Shown: positions 1 to 10,720 of the stretch, piece after piece
Layout: every line of letters begins with the position of its first letter
Numbering within the stretch: position 1 is the first letter of the stretch
From: Terfezia claveryi
Lineage: Eukaryota; Ascomycota; Pezizomycetes; Pezizales; Pezizaceae
NCBI GenBank assembly: GCA_015179025.1
Contig: WHUX01000056.1
Span: 124,001-188,000, forward strand
DNA: 64,000 bases
Reading direction: 5' to 3'
Position numbers and translations under genes: made by a program
The notes under the pieces: generated by a model
What the model was told of the DNA's origin: nothing
The model's database searches: none
What the model saw: only the letters and a program-made list of their open reading frames with translations

Positions 1-275
1 TCGTCTGAAAGGTGAATGGTGCGAGGGTCAAAGCCATACAAACTTCGGTAAGGGGAGTACTTATGGGTAGAGTGGGCGGCAGTATTATAAGCAAACTCGG
101 CTAGGGGTAGCCATTGTTTCCAATGAGCTTACCTATCATGACAGTAGATGCGGAGGTACTTCTTAAGTGTTTGGACTGCTCGTTCAGCAAGTCCATCAGT
201 TTGAGGATGATAGGCAGTGGAGAGGCGGAGGGATATGTTAAGCTTTTGGTTGAGCTCCTTGAGGAATCTAGAGGC
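1..275 (-). pseudogene. gypsy-1 integrase, C-terminal half of the core
   Basis: The minus strand from 275 to 1 encodes the end of a Ty3/gypsy integrase catalytic core. FLKELNQKL leads into TAYHPQTDGLAERAVQTLKK, the usual block around the catalytic glutamate, then WLPLAEFAYNTAAHSTHKYS and SPYRSLYGFDPRT. There is one in-frame TAA (after YCHDR), at the position where such elements usually have a charged residue before the WLP block. The frame stays open to the window edge. The first part of the same integrase lies at 5677-6350, beyond the copia insertion, so this is an exon-like half of one disrupted gene rather than a separate element. Confidence 0.9.
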
Positions 276-784
276 TATTAAAGTGGATAAAATAGGTAGC
301 GGGACAGCGTAAGAAGTAGCATGGTAACCAGCGGAGATTATGGAGGGATAGCGAGGATTACAGGAGAAGCGAGTATGATATATGGATGAGTGCGAGTGCA
401 GTATGAATTGCTTAATTAACTATCTAGGGAAGCGGGTAAACACCAGCCTTAAATACATGAATATAGAGTATAAACTAAACATATAGTAACCTAACTTAAA
501 GAGGAAGTAATGAAGAGCTATCCATAAGTAGAAAGGTTATATGCATATAATATTCAGGTAAGATAGTGTGGAAATAACGAGCATGGATATATAAGCATGT
601 GAGTGTGACAGTACAGAGTAAGCTGCATGTAAGACATGATATAGATACTCGTAATAGAACTAGATAGAAATAAGTAGAAGAAGATATCGTAATAGAGAAT
701 AAACATATGACGATATAGTAGTAAATATATGCCGTAGCAGGAAAGAATAATGACATGAGAGGGCACAGAATATATGCTATAACA
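276..784 (-). repeat. copia 3' LTR
   Basis: 509 bp, nearly identical to 5163-5671. Its outer edge abuts the target duplication GAGGC (271-275) and its inner edge follows the polypurine tract. Small ORFs inside it are only translations of the LTR; the same ORFs recur in the other LTR. Confidence 0.95.
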
Positions 785-797
785 CTCTCTCTCAATC
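785..797 (-). other. copia polypurine tract
   Basis: On the minus strand GATTGAGAGAGAG lies directly before the 3' LTR start (TGTTATAGC). This is the position and composition expected for the plus-strand primer of an LTR retrotransposon. Confidence 0.8.
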
Positions 798-2806
798 TGT
801 AAGCCCGAGACTATTAGTATGATAGTGATGGAGTACAGGAAGGAGACCTTTAGTCATAAGGTCAGTGTGGTTTTCATTAGTCGAGAAATGACTGAGAGTA
901 AAAGTCTTGAGGATAAGTTGTTCTCTTGTGAAGTGATATGCAACATCAATGTGCTTCGTTCGAGGATTGTTGACTAGGGTTTCTGCAACGTTGATAGAGG
1001 TAGTACTGTCTGCATGAAGATGAACTGGTATTGAGTGTCCAAGTTGAGAAAAAGCGTGAATGTACCAGAGTGCCTGACGAGTGGTTGTTGAAAGTGCCAT
1101 ATATTCGGATTCAGTTGTAGAGGCAGAGACAGAGTTCTGCTTCTTTGACAACCAAGATATAGCACAACCATTAAGGAGATAGACATAACCAGTAACAGAC
1201 CGACGAGTATCACGACAAGCAGCATAATCAGCATCAGAATAACCAACAAGCAATAGAGGAGATGAAGAAGGGGAACATTGATATGAAAGAGAAAGATTAT
1301 GAGTTCCAACAAGATAACAAAAAACCCTTTTAATAGCTGTATGATGACACTTAAGAGGATGAGAAGAGAAGCGTAAAAGGAATAAAACAGAGAAGCAAGA
1401 TCAGGACGTGTACAACTAACGAGATACATAAGAGAACTAATCATCTGTTGATATAAAGTACGTTCATGAGGAGGTTCTGAACCATCAGCCTTAACCAATT
1501 GTACTTTGGGATCGATAGGAGTAAGTACTGATCGACAGTTGTTAAGTCCAAAGCGTTCAAGGATATTGGTAATGTATTGACGTTGAGAGAGTTGTAGTCC
1601 TTTCTCTGTTGATATGACTTCGATTCCGAGTATGTATTTGAGACCGCCTTTGATAGTAACTGTAAAGTAGGACTTAAGATGTTCGATAACAATCTTGATT
1701 TAGTGAGTTTTGCCTACTGCAGTAATGTCATCAACATAAACAACAAGTATTACCTTGAGTTCCATATTAATAAATATACATGGATCGAAGGGAAGAGAGA
1801 TGAAGCCGAGTTCAGCAAGTGCAGAGGAGAGTCTTTCGAACCACTGGAGAGGTGCTTGCTTTAATCCATACAGGGCTTTGTTAAGTCGAAGAATCTTGCC
1901 ATCTAGACCAATACCAGATGGAGGTAATATCCAGATTTCTTCGATAAGATCACCATTCAAAAAAGCTGATTTAATATCGAGTTGATCCATGTCTAAAGAG
2001 AGGTGATTTGCTAGGGCAATGATGAGTCGTAAGGAGTCATACCATGTCACTGGTGCAAATGTTTCATCATAATCAAGGCCTTCTTGATTAGAATAGCCCT
2101 TAGCAACAATTGTTGCTTTGTGATGTTCAATAGATCCATCTGCATTATGCTTGACCTTAAATACCCACCTAGAGCCAACAGGTTGTCGACCTGAGGGTAA
2201 TTCTGATATATCATGGATCGTCCATGTATGAGCATCGATAATTGACTGGTGTTCCTCAAGCATAGCTCGTTGCTATGCATCTGCATCAAGGGAGGCCATA
2301 GCTTCTTTATAGCTATTAGGTTCTGCTACAAGTCGAGCCCAACCAGAGTCAGTATAACGATCAGGTTGTTTCCTAGAATGTTTAGGGTATGACTTGTAAT
2401 CGAGCTTAGGAGTTTCTGGAGGTTCGGTGAACTCTTTAGAACGACTTGACTTTGGTGTAGCAGGTATAGTGGCTCTTGTTCGTTGAGGAGCAGTTGAGGG
2501 ACCAGCAACTGGAGATTCGGTAACTCTCTCTGACTTAGAATCCTCATCAGAGTATTGGTCGTACTCTTGTAGATTTGATGGAGGAGGAGGTAGAGGAATA
2601 GACGGGATTATAGTATCAGGAGTGGTAGTGGAAGATGTTGGAGTAGAAGGTCGAAGGGGTACAGGTGGTATTGATGGAGTATCAGCTGTAGTAGGAGGTA
2701 GAGGAGGAAAGTGAACATCGACAGAGGTATAAAATGATGACGGTTCAAACTTGACTTGTCGATAAGTGTCTACCTTACGTTGAGATGGGATATAGATACG
2801 AAACAT
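798..2806 (-). pseudogene. copia pol: linker, reverse transcriptase and RNase H
   Basis: The order on the minus strand is a proline/serine-rich linker (2806-2273), the RT (2263-about 1300) and RNase H (1253-800). The RT shows VGSRWVFKVKHNADGSIEHHK, the copia hallmark DQLDIKSAFLNGDL, ALYGLKQAPLQWF and the catalytic VVYVDDI (at about 1715-1735). The RNase H has YSDADYAACRDTRRS, the TESEYMAL block and NPRTKHIDVAYHF. The frame breaks between RT and RNase H, near 1260-1500 and 1690, and a stop separates linker from RT (2267). This is a decayed but full-length copia RT-RH module. Confidence 0.92.
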
Positions 2807-2875
2807 ATGACCTGATTCCGTATAACCAATAAGATGTCCTTCAAGTGCTCTGGCTTCGAGTTTTGAACCAGCCAG

Positions 2876-4087
2876 TCATTTTTCTTCAGGAATATGGACG
2901 AAACACTTGGAGTAGAAAGGACAGAGGTGAGAGATTGTTGGTTTGATATTGAAGAGAGCCTCGAACGGGGTTTTTCCGTTTAGTGCAGAGTGAGGCAATC
3001 TATTTTTGATATAGGCAGCCCAGTTAAAGGCTTCAGCCCAAAGGAAGGGGGGTGCATCATCGAGAGAAGGTCGAACCATACTTGTGAGAGTTTGGTTATA
3101 GCGTTCTGCAATGCCATTGGATTCATGGGAATAGGCGGCGGTAGTCTGGTGCTTGATACCTTTTTCTTCAAAGTAAGCTTCCAGTTCCTTGTTGATATAC
3201 TCACTACCTTGGTCAGTTCTGAACGATCGAGGGTATTGTTCAGTTGTTGTGTTAACCTTTTCACAAAAGACTTTGATAAAGCGAGTAGTATCACTCTTTT
3301 TGTAGAGGAAGTTCACTTCAGAGTAGCGAGATGTATCTTCAATAAGAGTTAACATGTACTTGCGTTTCCCAAGAGATTCGACTTTAAAGGGGCCTATGAG
3401 ATCAGAATGAACCAAATCAAAGGGTTTTGTTCCTTTTGGTTTCTCGATTGATGTAGGTACTGACTACTTTGAGTTGTATTTGGCACATGATTCACAGAAG
3501 TATGAGGTTGGACGTTTGGGAAGGAGATTGCCATCTTCATAGATTTAACTGGCTTCTGACCAGAACTGAGTTGAAGAGTGACCAAGGGCACGATGCCAAT
3601 AGTCTGTGGCAGCCATATAGATCTTTCCATAGTGAACAATAGGATATACTTGGTAGGAACCGTGATCAAGTGAGGCAGAAATGACAACTGAATTATCCGA
3701 TTTTCTCTTAACTTCCAAAATTCCATCTTCACCCAATAAACGAAAGCGTCCCAATTCATCAATCTTCCTCCAAGAAATCAAATATGCCTCATTCCAATCC
3801 GGTACATACAAAACATCAGAGAGGGTAACACAGATCACACTTCCAGCAACTTCAATATTCAACGAAACTTTCCCTTGATGTGTAGCCCACATCACTCTTC
3901 CTCCACCAACAGTTAGGCCTGTTCGGTACTGTGTGAGTTCTAGAAGATGAGAGAAATCAGTGGTGATATGATAAAAAGCACCTGTGTCAAGGATCCATAC
4001 CTCATATGTAGTATAGTTAGTCGGTACACCAGAGTGTTTGGAGGAGGGAGAGATCTGAAGAGAAGATGGGGCAACTTTGACCATCAT
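2876..4087 (-). pseudogene. copia pol: aspartic protease and integrase
   Basis: The protease active site WILDTGA lies at about 3990-4010, followed by YHITTD. The GAG-pre-integrase segment contains YWHRALGHSS (about 3570-3600). The integrase follows at 3415-2876, with HSDLIGPF, FRTDQGSEY, TAAYSHESNGIAERYNQTL (catalytic E of the D,D-35-E triad) and FLWAEAFNWAAYIKNRLPH. The stretch between the pre-integrase box and integrase (about 3400-3550) has stops and a frame change. Order PR-IN-RT-RH is what separates copia from gypsy. Confidence 0.92.
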
Positions 4088-5059
4088 GGCAACGCCATTG
4101 TCTGAATCATCAAATAGTTGTTGAGCTGTTGCTGCCCAATATGGAACTATCTCCTTACCAGAAGGAGGAGGGTTTTGGGTGCCGAGTTTGGAGGAGTTGT
4201 GTTCTTTGAGAGCTTGACAGGTCTTGAAGGTATAACCTTGGTAAGGTTTGCCTTTTGAATGATACCAACTGCAGTTGTTTCCTGTGACAGGAGCCGATTT
4301 ACCCTATCGGGGAGGGTTTGGCTTCTTGTTGACCTTATTGTTATTGTTGTTGTTGTCCCGTTTTGTGAAGAGAGCTTTGTTTGAGACAGGAACAGCAGAA
4401 GAGGAGGCTAACTCGAGAAGATAGGTGCGAACGTCGAGATATGTAAGGCCTATCTTGGATTGGAGATTGTCAACAACATTTTCGTAAGAGTCAGGGAGTG
4501 TCATGAGGAGATGATGAGCCTTGATGGTATCATTTGACAGATAGGCAGAGAGATGATGATAGGGAGAAGTTGCAGCTGTTTCATTTAGCTTAGCAATGAG
4601 TTGACGGATTTCCGAGTCAAAGCTATTGACATGCTGAATGATACTATCTCCTTCTTTCATCTCAATTCGAAGAGCCTTGCGAGTGTTCTTTAAGAGATTG
4701 TAGTCTGTTCAATGATCAAATTGTTCCTGTAGACATATCCAGGCTTGGTATGCTGTTTCTTGTTCCACTATGAGTGCTGTGAGGGATTGTTCAACAACCG
4801 ACATAAGAAGGATTTTAGCTCTTGCAGTTCTCTTGTTCCAAATCTTAAGCTATGCGTCATCAGTAGGAGGAGTAGTGGATGGTTGGAATAAGTCTTCATA
4901 ATCATGGGACATAATGAATAAAAGTACCTGGAAGGACCAGGCATGATATCCATGACTATCATCTGATAGATGTTTGATATTATCAAGCTTATAGGAGAAG
5001 GTAGAGAGTGGGGCAGAGGAGGAGGAGGAGGAGCCTAAGGCATCATGAGTATCTGACAT
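4088..5059 (-). pseudogene. copia gag (UBN2-like) with degenerate zinc knuckle
   Basis: The first ATG in frame is at 5059 (MSDTHDALG, followed by a serine run). The protein continues with LDNIKHLSDDSHGYHAW, which resembles the copia gag start where a conserved W follows 'N-Y-W'. A gag polyprotein block with MKEGDSIIQHVNSF and HHLLMTLPDSYENVV lies at 4660-4304. An asparagine run and KPNPPR precede a degenerate knuckle (NNCSWYHSKGK, about 4260-4290). Stops occur near 4850, 4708 and 4303. It is continuous with the protease frame downstream, so gag and pol were probably one ORF, as usual in copia. Confidence 0.85.
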
Positions 5060-5148
5060 GTTAAATGGTAGTTGTGCAAGGTAGAAATCCACGGTGGATA
5101 ATTGAGTAAAGATATAGACTCGATTATGGGAATAAAGAGGCTAGAGCT

Positions 5149-5162
5149 CCGGGCTCATAATC
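5149..5162 (-). other. copia primer-binding site matching the initiator tRNA-Met anticodon loop
   Basis: Directly inside the 5' LTR the minus strand reads GATTATGAGCCCGG. Its complement GGGCTCATAA is the anticodon-loop sequence of eukaryotic initiator tRNA-Met (CAT anticodon). Drosophila copia and several fungal copia elements prime from such an internal cut tRNA half rather than the 3' CCA end. The match and position are seen; the priming mode is inferred. Confidence 0.7.
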
Positions 5163-5671
5163 TATTAAAGTAGATAAAATAGGTAGCGGGACAGCGTAAG
5201 AAGTAGCGTGGTAACTAGCGGAGATTATGGAGGGATAGCAAGGATCACAGGAGAAGCGAGTATGATATATGGATGAGTGCGAGTGCAGTGTGAATTGCTT
5301 GATTAACTATCTAGGGAAGCGGGTAAACACCAGCCTTAAATACATGAATATAGAGTATAAACTAAACATATAGTAACCTAATTTAAAGAGGAAGTAACGA
5401 AAAGATATCCATAAGTAGAAAGGTTATATGTATGTAATATTCAGGTAAGACAGTGTGGAAATAATGAGCATGGATATATAAGCATATGAGTGTGACAGTA
5501 CAGAGTAAGCTGCATGTAAGACATGATATAGATACTCGTAATAGAACTAGATAGAAATAAGTAGAAGAAGATATCGTAATAGAGAATAAACATATGACGA
5601 TATAGTAGTAAATATATGCCGTAGCAGGAAAGAATAACGACATGAGAGGGCACAGAATGTATGCCACCACA
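5163..5671 (-). repeat. copia 5' LTR
   Basis: 509 bp, the partner of 276-784. The outer edge abuts the second GAGGC target copy at 5672-5676; the inner edge abuts the primer-binding site. Confidence 0.95.
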
Positions 5672-5676
5672 GAGGC

Positions 5677-7276
5677 GAATTATGGACCATAGTTGGAGGT
5701 GATATGTCTAGGAAGGCTATAAAGTCTCCATATTTCGATAATATAGGTATCAGCAATATCAGATGCTGTCCATATAGTCTTTGCCGGAATATAGTGTTGT
5801 ACTTTCGTAAACTGGTCTGTAATAATGAGTATTGCATTGAAACCTTCTGACTCTGGTAGCTCACCAACGAAGTCCATAGCTATTTCCTCAAATTGTCGTT
5901 CTCCAATTGGCATCGATACCAACTTTGTTTGCCTACTATACCTATCTGCCTTTACTTTCTGACACTTAGTACATCCTGCCACATAATTCGCAATATCTTA
6001 TTACCATTTATCCTATGTAAAATTCCTTGGCACTAGCTCTTGAGTACAATGTCTTCCCCAATGTCCTGCCACTTAACTATCATGGTGCTGTTTTAGCACT
6101 TCCAACTTAAACTCGGAGGGTACCACCCATAGTCCATCCTTCTTTTGCCATCCGGCCACATCTATTCCTTCCACTTCAACATCTTCGGCTTCCTCTTTAT
6201 CCTCTTCCCTTAGTACTATTACTTGTCTATCTTCGAAAAATCTAGCATCCATGCTTGATTTCTCTTCCCCTGAACATCCAGACAGGCCATCTGGCTTACC
6301 CATCTTCGAACCGGGTCTGTAGTGAATATTGTAGATGAATTCAGACATGCAGAGGTACCAGGTAGCTTGACGGGAGTTGAGCTTTTGTTTGATGTTGAAA
6401 TATCGTAACCCTTAGTGGTCTGTATAGACGTTCACTGGAACACCAACCAACCAATGTTGCCACTTCCGGAAGCAATCCATGATTGCAAACAACTCTTTAT
6501 CATGGATAGGCCAGTTGCGTTGAGCTGTGGAGAGGGTTTTGGCATGGTATTCAACGGGGTGAAGCTGCTTTCCTCCATTGACAACATGGTATTGAGAGAG
6601 GATACCAGCAATAGCTTGGTTACTAGTATCAGTCTCTATAATTGTATCGAGTTGTCTGTCAAACTATGTAAGGATGGGGGCGGTGAAGAATCGTTCTCGG
6701 AGGTCATTAAAGGGTTGCTGTTGTTCGTGTCCCCAACTGAAAGAAACATCCTTTGTCAAGTTGATTAAGGGGCGTGCTTTTGCACTATAGTTGGCAATGA
6801 ATCGATGGTAGTAATTAGCGAAGCCTAGGAATGCTTGAACCTCTTTCTTCTTGGTAGAAATAGGCCATTTGGACATGGTTTCGAGCTTGGAGGCGTCCAT
6901 TTGGACGTGTTGACCATTGATAATGTGACTAAGGAATAAGGTCTCCTGGATATGGAATTCGGACTTCCTGAGGTTAACAGCTAACCCATGTTGGATGCAT
7001 TGCTGAAGAACTTTTTCGACTATTTGTTGATGTTCTTCCTCTGTCTCACCTCCATAGATGAGTATGTCATCCAAGTACCAGATACATCCTTTCATATTCT
7101 TGAAAATCATATCCATCATCTCTTTAAATGTAGCGGAGCCATTGGTCAACCCAAATGGCATTACGGTATACTCGAACAGTCCCTTCATTGTCCTGAATGC
7201 TGTCTTCCATTCATTTTCTAGTACAATCCTAATGAGGTTATACTCATTCTTAAGGTCCAATCGAGTGAACCATTTA
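5677..7276 (-). pseudogene. gypsy-1 pol: RT C-terminal part, RNase H, integrase N-terminal part
   Basis: From 7276 downward the RT continues with WFTRLDLKNEYNLIRI, FRTMKGLFEYTVMPFGLTN, the catalytic GCIWYLDDILIYG (about 7050-7090) and FLGFANYYHRFI. RNase H follows (about 6660-6420) with ETDTSNQAIAGILSQY and DKELFAIMDCFRKWQHWL. Next come the tether YNIHYRPGSKMGKPDGLSG, the integrase zinc finger and the core start. The core shows MDFVGELPESEGFNAILIIT (first catalytic D) and SNYGP, where the family usually has D-x-G-P. The second catalytic D is therefore N here (GAC to AAC), a typical G-to-A lesion. A TAA follows GP. The remaining core is at 1-275. Confidence 0.92.
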
Positions 7277-7948
7277 TGTAAAGTAAGGCGGCATGCTTCA
7301 TAACCAATTCTCTACTGCCGGGCGGCAGTACTAGAGTTTACTTCAGCAAACTATAGGTGCATAGAAACTATAGCTTCTATTTAAGTATATCTTGCTGTAT
7401 ATATTCTATTATTGCTCTAGTTGTAGAAGATAGGCCTGACTGGCCTATAACTTATTATTGGAACATAGAGGGAGATGGGCCCAAATAGGCCCAGAATATA
7501 ATAGCTCAATACTTTATTATTGGTAGATATCTACTACTCTATTTCTGTCTCTATCTCTAGCTTAAACTGACTTGAACTGACTTAAACTGACTTGAACGCT
7601 CCTCCAACTGAGGGGAATTCAGGGGACTATATACTACCCGGAGTGGAGCAGTGCTGGGGCAGTATTGGGGCAGTGTTGAGGCAGTGCGCCATTATCTGAC
7701 CCATTACATGATTTGAAATCAACATGATAGAAACTTCCAGAAACTACTAGGAAATAGAACTATAAGTATCACATGACCCTTCCAATGGTCACGCTCATTA
7801 CTATAATGAAATACATAAGTTACTATACCTTTATTATCATCTGCCGGCCGAAGGCTAGTGGCCTAATAATATCTTATTCCATTAGGTTAAAAGTTGGTAT
7901 GTAACGGGAGTTACATTTCATTAGGAAATGGAATGTGACTTCCTTACA
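7277..7948 (+). repeat. Left LTR of the TRIM/LARD element
   Basis: 672 bp. It contains the palindromic CTGCCGGGCGGCAG near its start and short CTTGAACTGA repeats. Aligned with 8456-9909 it lacks only the MITE. Confidence 0.9.
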
Positions 7949-8455
7949 TGGCTCCCTCAAAAAAGAGAGTCCTACTCTTAAATATTAAAGTTTTACCTTG
8001 TCGCAAGGTGTTGTTTTTAAATATATGTTATTATACTGATAAGATTTGTTGATACCACATAATAAATAACTATTCGGTCAGGCCTCTAACCTTTCCAACA
8101 CAAGTTATTAAGTTTGTCGCACATTACCAGAAAATGTGGGACCTTACAATTGAGTAACCAATTCAATTGTACTGACTTTGGTAAAGAGGAACCAAGTTTG
8201 ACTTTGGCAAGGAAAAACCAAGTCTTTAAATATGTATCTAAATCTTGAAGTATAAGTTGTATACTTCATAACTTCCTATTGACAAGTACTTTTTATTGTA
8301 ACCTTTAGCTATTATAATAAACTCTTTGTCTCGAGTTTAGTTATAACACTTCATACTATTGTAATAGAGGTAGATACATCTATTACTTTTCATAGAAGCT
8401 TGCTATTGTTACCACTTGAGACTTAAATAATAAAGTACTATGTCCTATTAAAAAA
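7949..8455 (+). other. TRIM/LARD interior, non-coding
   Basis: 507 bp, AT-rich, no ORF of note and no recognisable gag or pol. It holds the putative primer site at its left edge and an A-rich tract at its right edge. Confidence 0.75.
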
Positions 8456-8589
8456 TGTAAAGTAAGGCGGCGTGCTTCATAACCAACTCTCTACTGCCGG
8501 GCGGCAGTACTAGAGTTTACTACAGCAAACTATAGGTGCACGGAACCTATAGCTTCTGTTTAAGTATATCTTGCTGTATATATTCTATT

Positions 8590-9365
8590 TAGTGTGCGCA
8601 TCGGCCCGAGTCGAGGCGAGTTTGCCAACTATTTTTCCTACTCGACGCCGACTCGCGCCGATGGCAATCCATGAGAAGCCAGCTCGCGCCGACTCGCCGG
8701 CTACTCGCGAGTACTCGCCAAGCCCTTTTGTTACGGGGAACAGGCTAGCATCCTAGCTTCGCCGGCCATATATACATGAAATTCGTGCATTCGCGGCTTA
8801 TATATATACATGGAATTCGTGCATTCGCGGCTTATATATATACATGAAATTCGTGCATTCGCGGCTTATATATATACATGGAAATCATGCATTCGCGGCT
8901 TATATATATACATGGAAGTCATACATTCGTGGCTTATATATATGCATGAAAATCAAGCATTTGCGGCTTATATATATACATGGAGTTCGTGCATTCGCGG
9001 CTAGTATGTATCGAATTCATGTATATATATACAGGCCGCGAATGCATGATTTCCATGTATTTATATGAGCCGCGAATGCATGATTTCCAGGTATATATAT
9101 AAGCCGCGAATGTATGACTTCCATGTATATATATAAGCCGTGAATGCATGATTTCCATGTATGTATGGGCGGCGAAGGTAGGCTTCCAGCCTATTCCGCG
9201 TAACGAAAAGGCTTGGCGAGTAATCGTCGGCTACTCGGCGCTGGCCCGAGTATTCCAGAGAATCGTGTAGCCGACTCGCCGAGTTTGAGGGTTGGACGAA
9301 ACTCGGCCGTCGGCGCGAGTCTTGGCGAGTCGGCGCGGGGAAAACTCGACTCGGTGCGCACGCTA
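8590..9365. mobile_element. hAT-type foldback MITE, 776 bp
   Basis: The termini are TAGTGTGCGCATCGG and, on the other strand, TAGCGTGCGCACCGA. They are flanked by the 8-bp duplication ATTCTATT (8582-8589, 9366-9373), the hAT signature length. The left end matches the left end of hAT copy C and the right end matches C's right end, including the following GC-rich GAGTCG-type subterminal sequence. The MITE is therefore an internally deleted or satellite form of the same family. No coding capacity. Its middle is a large inverted array of 34-bp repeats (separate entry). Confidence 0.9.
8775..9170. repeat. 34-bp tandem repeats arranged as a long hairpin inside the MITE
   Basis: A 34-bp unit starting CATGAAATTCGTGCATTCG and ending in a TA run occurs about seven times in direct order (starts at 8775, 8809, 8843, 8877, 8911, 8945, 8979). 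About four to five copies then follow in inverted order from about 9012 to 9170. The two arms can fold into one long hairpin. Short ORFs here are only translations of the repeat. Confidence 0.9.
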
Positions 9366-9909
9366 ATTCTATTATCGCTCTAGTTGTAGAAGAGTGGCCC
9401 GACCGGCCTATAACTTGTTATTGGAACATAGAGGGAGATGGGCCCAAACGGGCCCAGAATATAATAGCTCAATACTTTATTATTGGTAGATATCTACTAC
9501 TCTGTTTCTGTCTCTATCTCTGGCTTGAACTGACTTGAACTGACTTGAATTGACTTAAATGCTCCTCCAACTGAGGGGAATTCAGGGGACTATATACTGT
9601 CCGGAGTGGGGCAGTGCTGGGGCAGTGTTGGGGCAGTGTTGAGGCAGTGCGCTATCATCTGACCTATTACATGATTTGAAATCAACATGATAGAAACTTC
9701 CAGAAACTACTAGGAAATAGAACTACAAGTATCGCGTGACCCTTCCAATGGTCACGCTTATTACTATAATGAAATACATGAGTTACTATACCTGTATTAT
9801 CATCTGCCGGCCGACGCTGGCGGCCTGATAATATCTTATTCTACTAGGTTAAAAGTTGGTATGTAATGGGAGTTACATTTCATTAGTAATGGAATATGAC
9901 TTTCTTACA

Positions 9910-10436
9910 ATTTACCTCTACGAGTTCTATCAAGTAACTATGAGATAAGAGGGAGTGGGTATTTGTTTGGGACTGTAAGGCTGTTGAGGGCTTAGTAATC
10001 AACACATAGCCTTAAGGATCCGTCTTTCTTTTGAACAAATAGGATAGGAGCACCAGCGGAGGAGCATGAAGTCGGATATTGGTAGTAGGAAGGTTCTCAT
10101 CAAGGTACTTCTGGAGTCCTTCGTCTTCCTCCCATGTGGTCTTGTAGATAGCCCTGAATGGTATCTTTGCGGTTGGGTCTTGGAGGGGGATTTCGTGGTC
10201 CTATGGCTTGTGTTTAGGGAGTCTAGCTGCCTGTTCTGCAGTAAAGCAATATGCCTAATGAGAGTATCGTTCACTTGCGTCAATAATAAGCACAATCTCG
10301 CCATCCTCTAGTGACTCTTCAACTTCCAGAATGGAAACAGTAGGAATCTATCTAACAGAATTGGAATAATCAAACCTGTAGAGACCTGTCTCAGGCACCT
10401 GTCCTGAGTATCCACCGAAAATCTATTTTCTGTTAA
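9910..10436 (-). pseudogene. gypsy-1 pol: RT N-terminal part
   Basis: The minus strand encodes [20 protein letters not shown], then ALNSLTVPNKYPLPLIS and LLDRTRRGK, the classic fingers/palm start of a Ty3/gypsy RT. TAA and TAG occur after VDY and LIS, where the family has R and a polar residue such as Q. The frame joins the rest of RT at 7276 once the TRIM insertion is removed. The upstream part, about 10060-10436, holds the RT/protease spacer and is broken. Confidence 0.9.
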
Positions 10437-10720
10437 CTAAGATAAACCCAAAATAATATCCTTCTTCCCAATATTCAAAACTTCGGCATCCATCTTAAAC
10501 TTACCCCAAAAATGAGAAGAGGAATCCAACATATCAAACCTAGTATTAACTACATATTTCCCTCCAGAAATTCGAGATCCATCTCCCTGCCTAACCCTAA
10601 CTTCCCTAGCTCTTTTCCAAATTCCCAACTTAACTGCCAATCTTTTTCCAACAACTGGAGCACTAGCTCCACAGTCTACCACTACTTCAACTTCTTCCCC
10701 AGCGATGAGAATTCAGACTG
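10437..10720 (-). pseudogene. gypsy-1 aspartic protease
   Basis: The strand shows EVVVDCGASAPVVGKRLA (active site D-C-G-A, a common variant of D-S-G in fungal gypsy elements) and, at the end, GKKDIILGLS, matching the conserved I-L-G flap/helix motif. Length is right for a retroviral-type protease (about 90 aa). A TAA follows GLS where pol usually continues with W. Confidence 0.85.

Larger units (their letters stand above)
276..5671 (-). mobile_element. Complete Ty1/copia retrotransposon, 5396 bp
   Basis: Two 509-bp LTRs (276-784 and 5163-5671) flank a 4.4-kb interior coding gag and a copia-order polyprotein on the minus strand: protease, integrase, RT, RNase H. The 5-bp target duplication GAGGC is present at 271-275 and 5672-5676. 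It landed in the integrase of gypsy-1. The LTRs end in TGT...ATA when read on the minus strand. By eye the two LTRs differ mostly by transitions. The coding region has about ten in-frame stops, so the copy is inactive, although all domains can be recognised. Confidence 0.95.
7277..9909 (+). mobile_element. Non-coding LTR element (TRIM/LARD type) in gypsy-1
   Basis: Two related LTRs (7277-7948, and 8456-9909 with a MITE inside) flank a 507-bp interior without any retrotransposon coding. Target duplication ATTTA is present at 7272-7276 and 9910-9914. LTR ends are TGTAAAGTAAGG...CTTACA. The interior starts TGGCTCCC right after the left LTR, as a tRNA primer site would, and ends in TTAAAAAA before the right LTR. 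It must be moved by proteins supplied in trans. The orientation is inferred from those two sites only. Confidence 0.88.
8456..9909 (+). repeat. Right LTR of the TRIM/LARD element, interrupted by a MITE
   Basis: The LTR sequence is split at 8589/9366 by the MITE; the two parts together match the left LTR along its length. Confidence 0.9.

Noticed and set aside
496..795. Hydrophobic 99-aa ORF, repeated at 5383-5670
   Set aside because: Both lie wholly within the copia LTRs; no independent gene evidence.
8810..9158. Overlapping ORFs on both strands with repeated YIYTW-type peptides
   Set aside because: They are translations of the 34-bp repeats of the MITE and appear in several frames.
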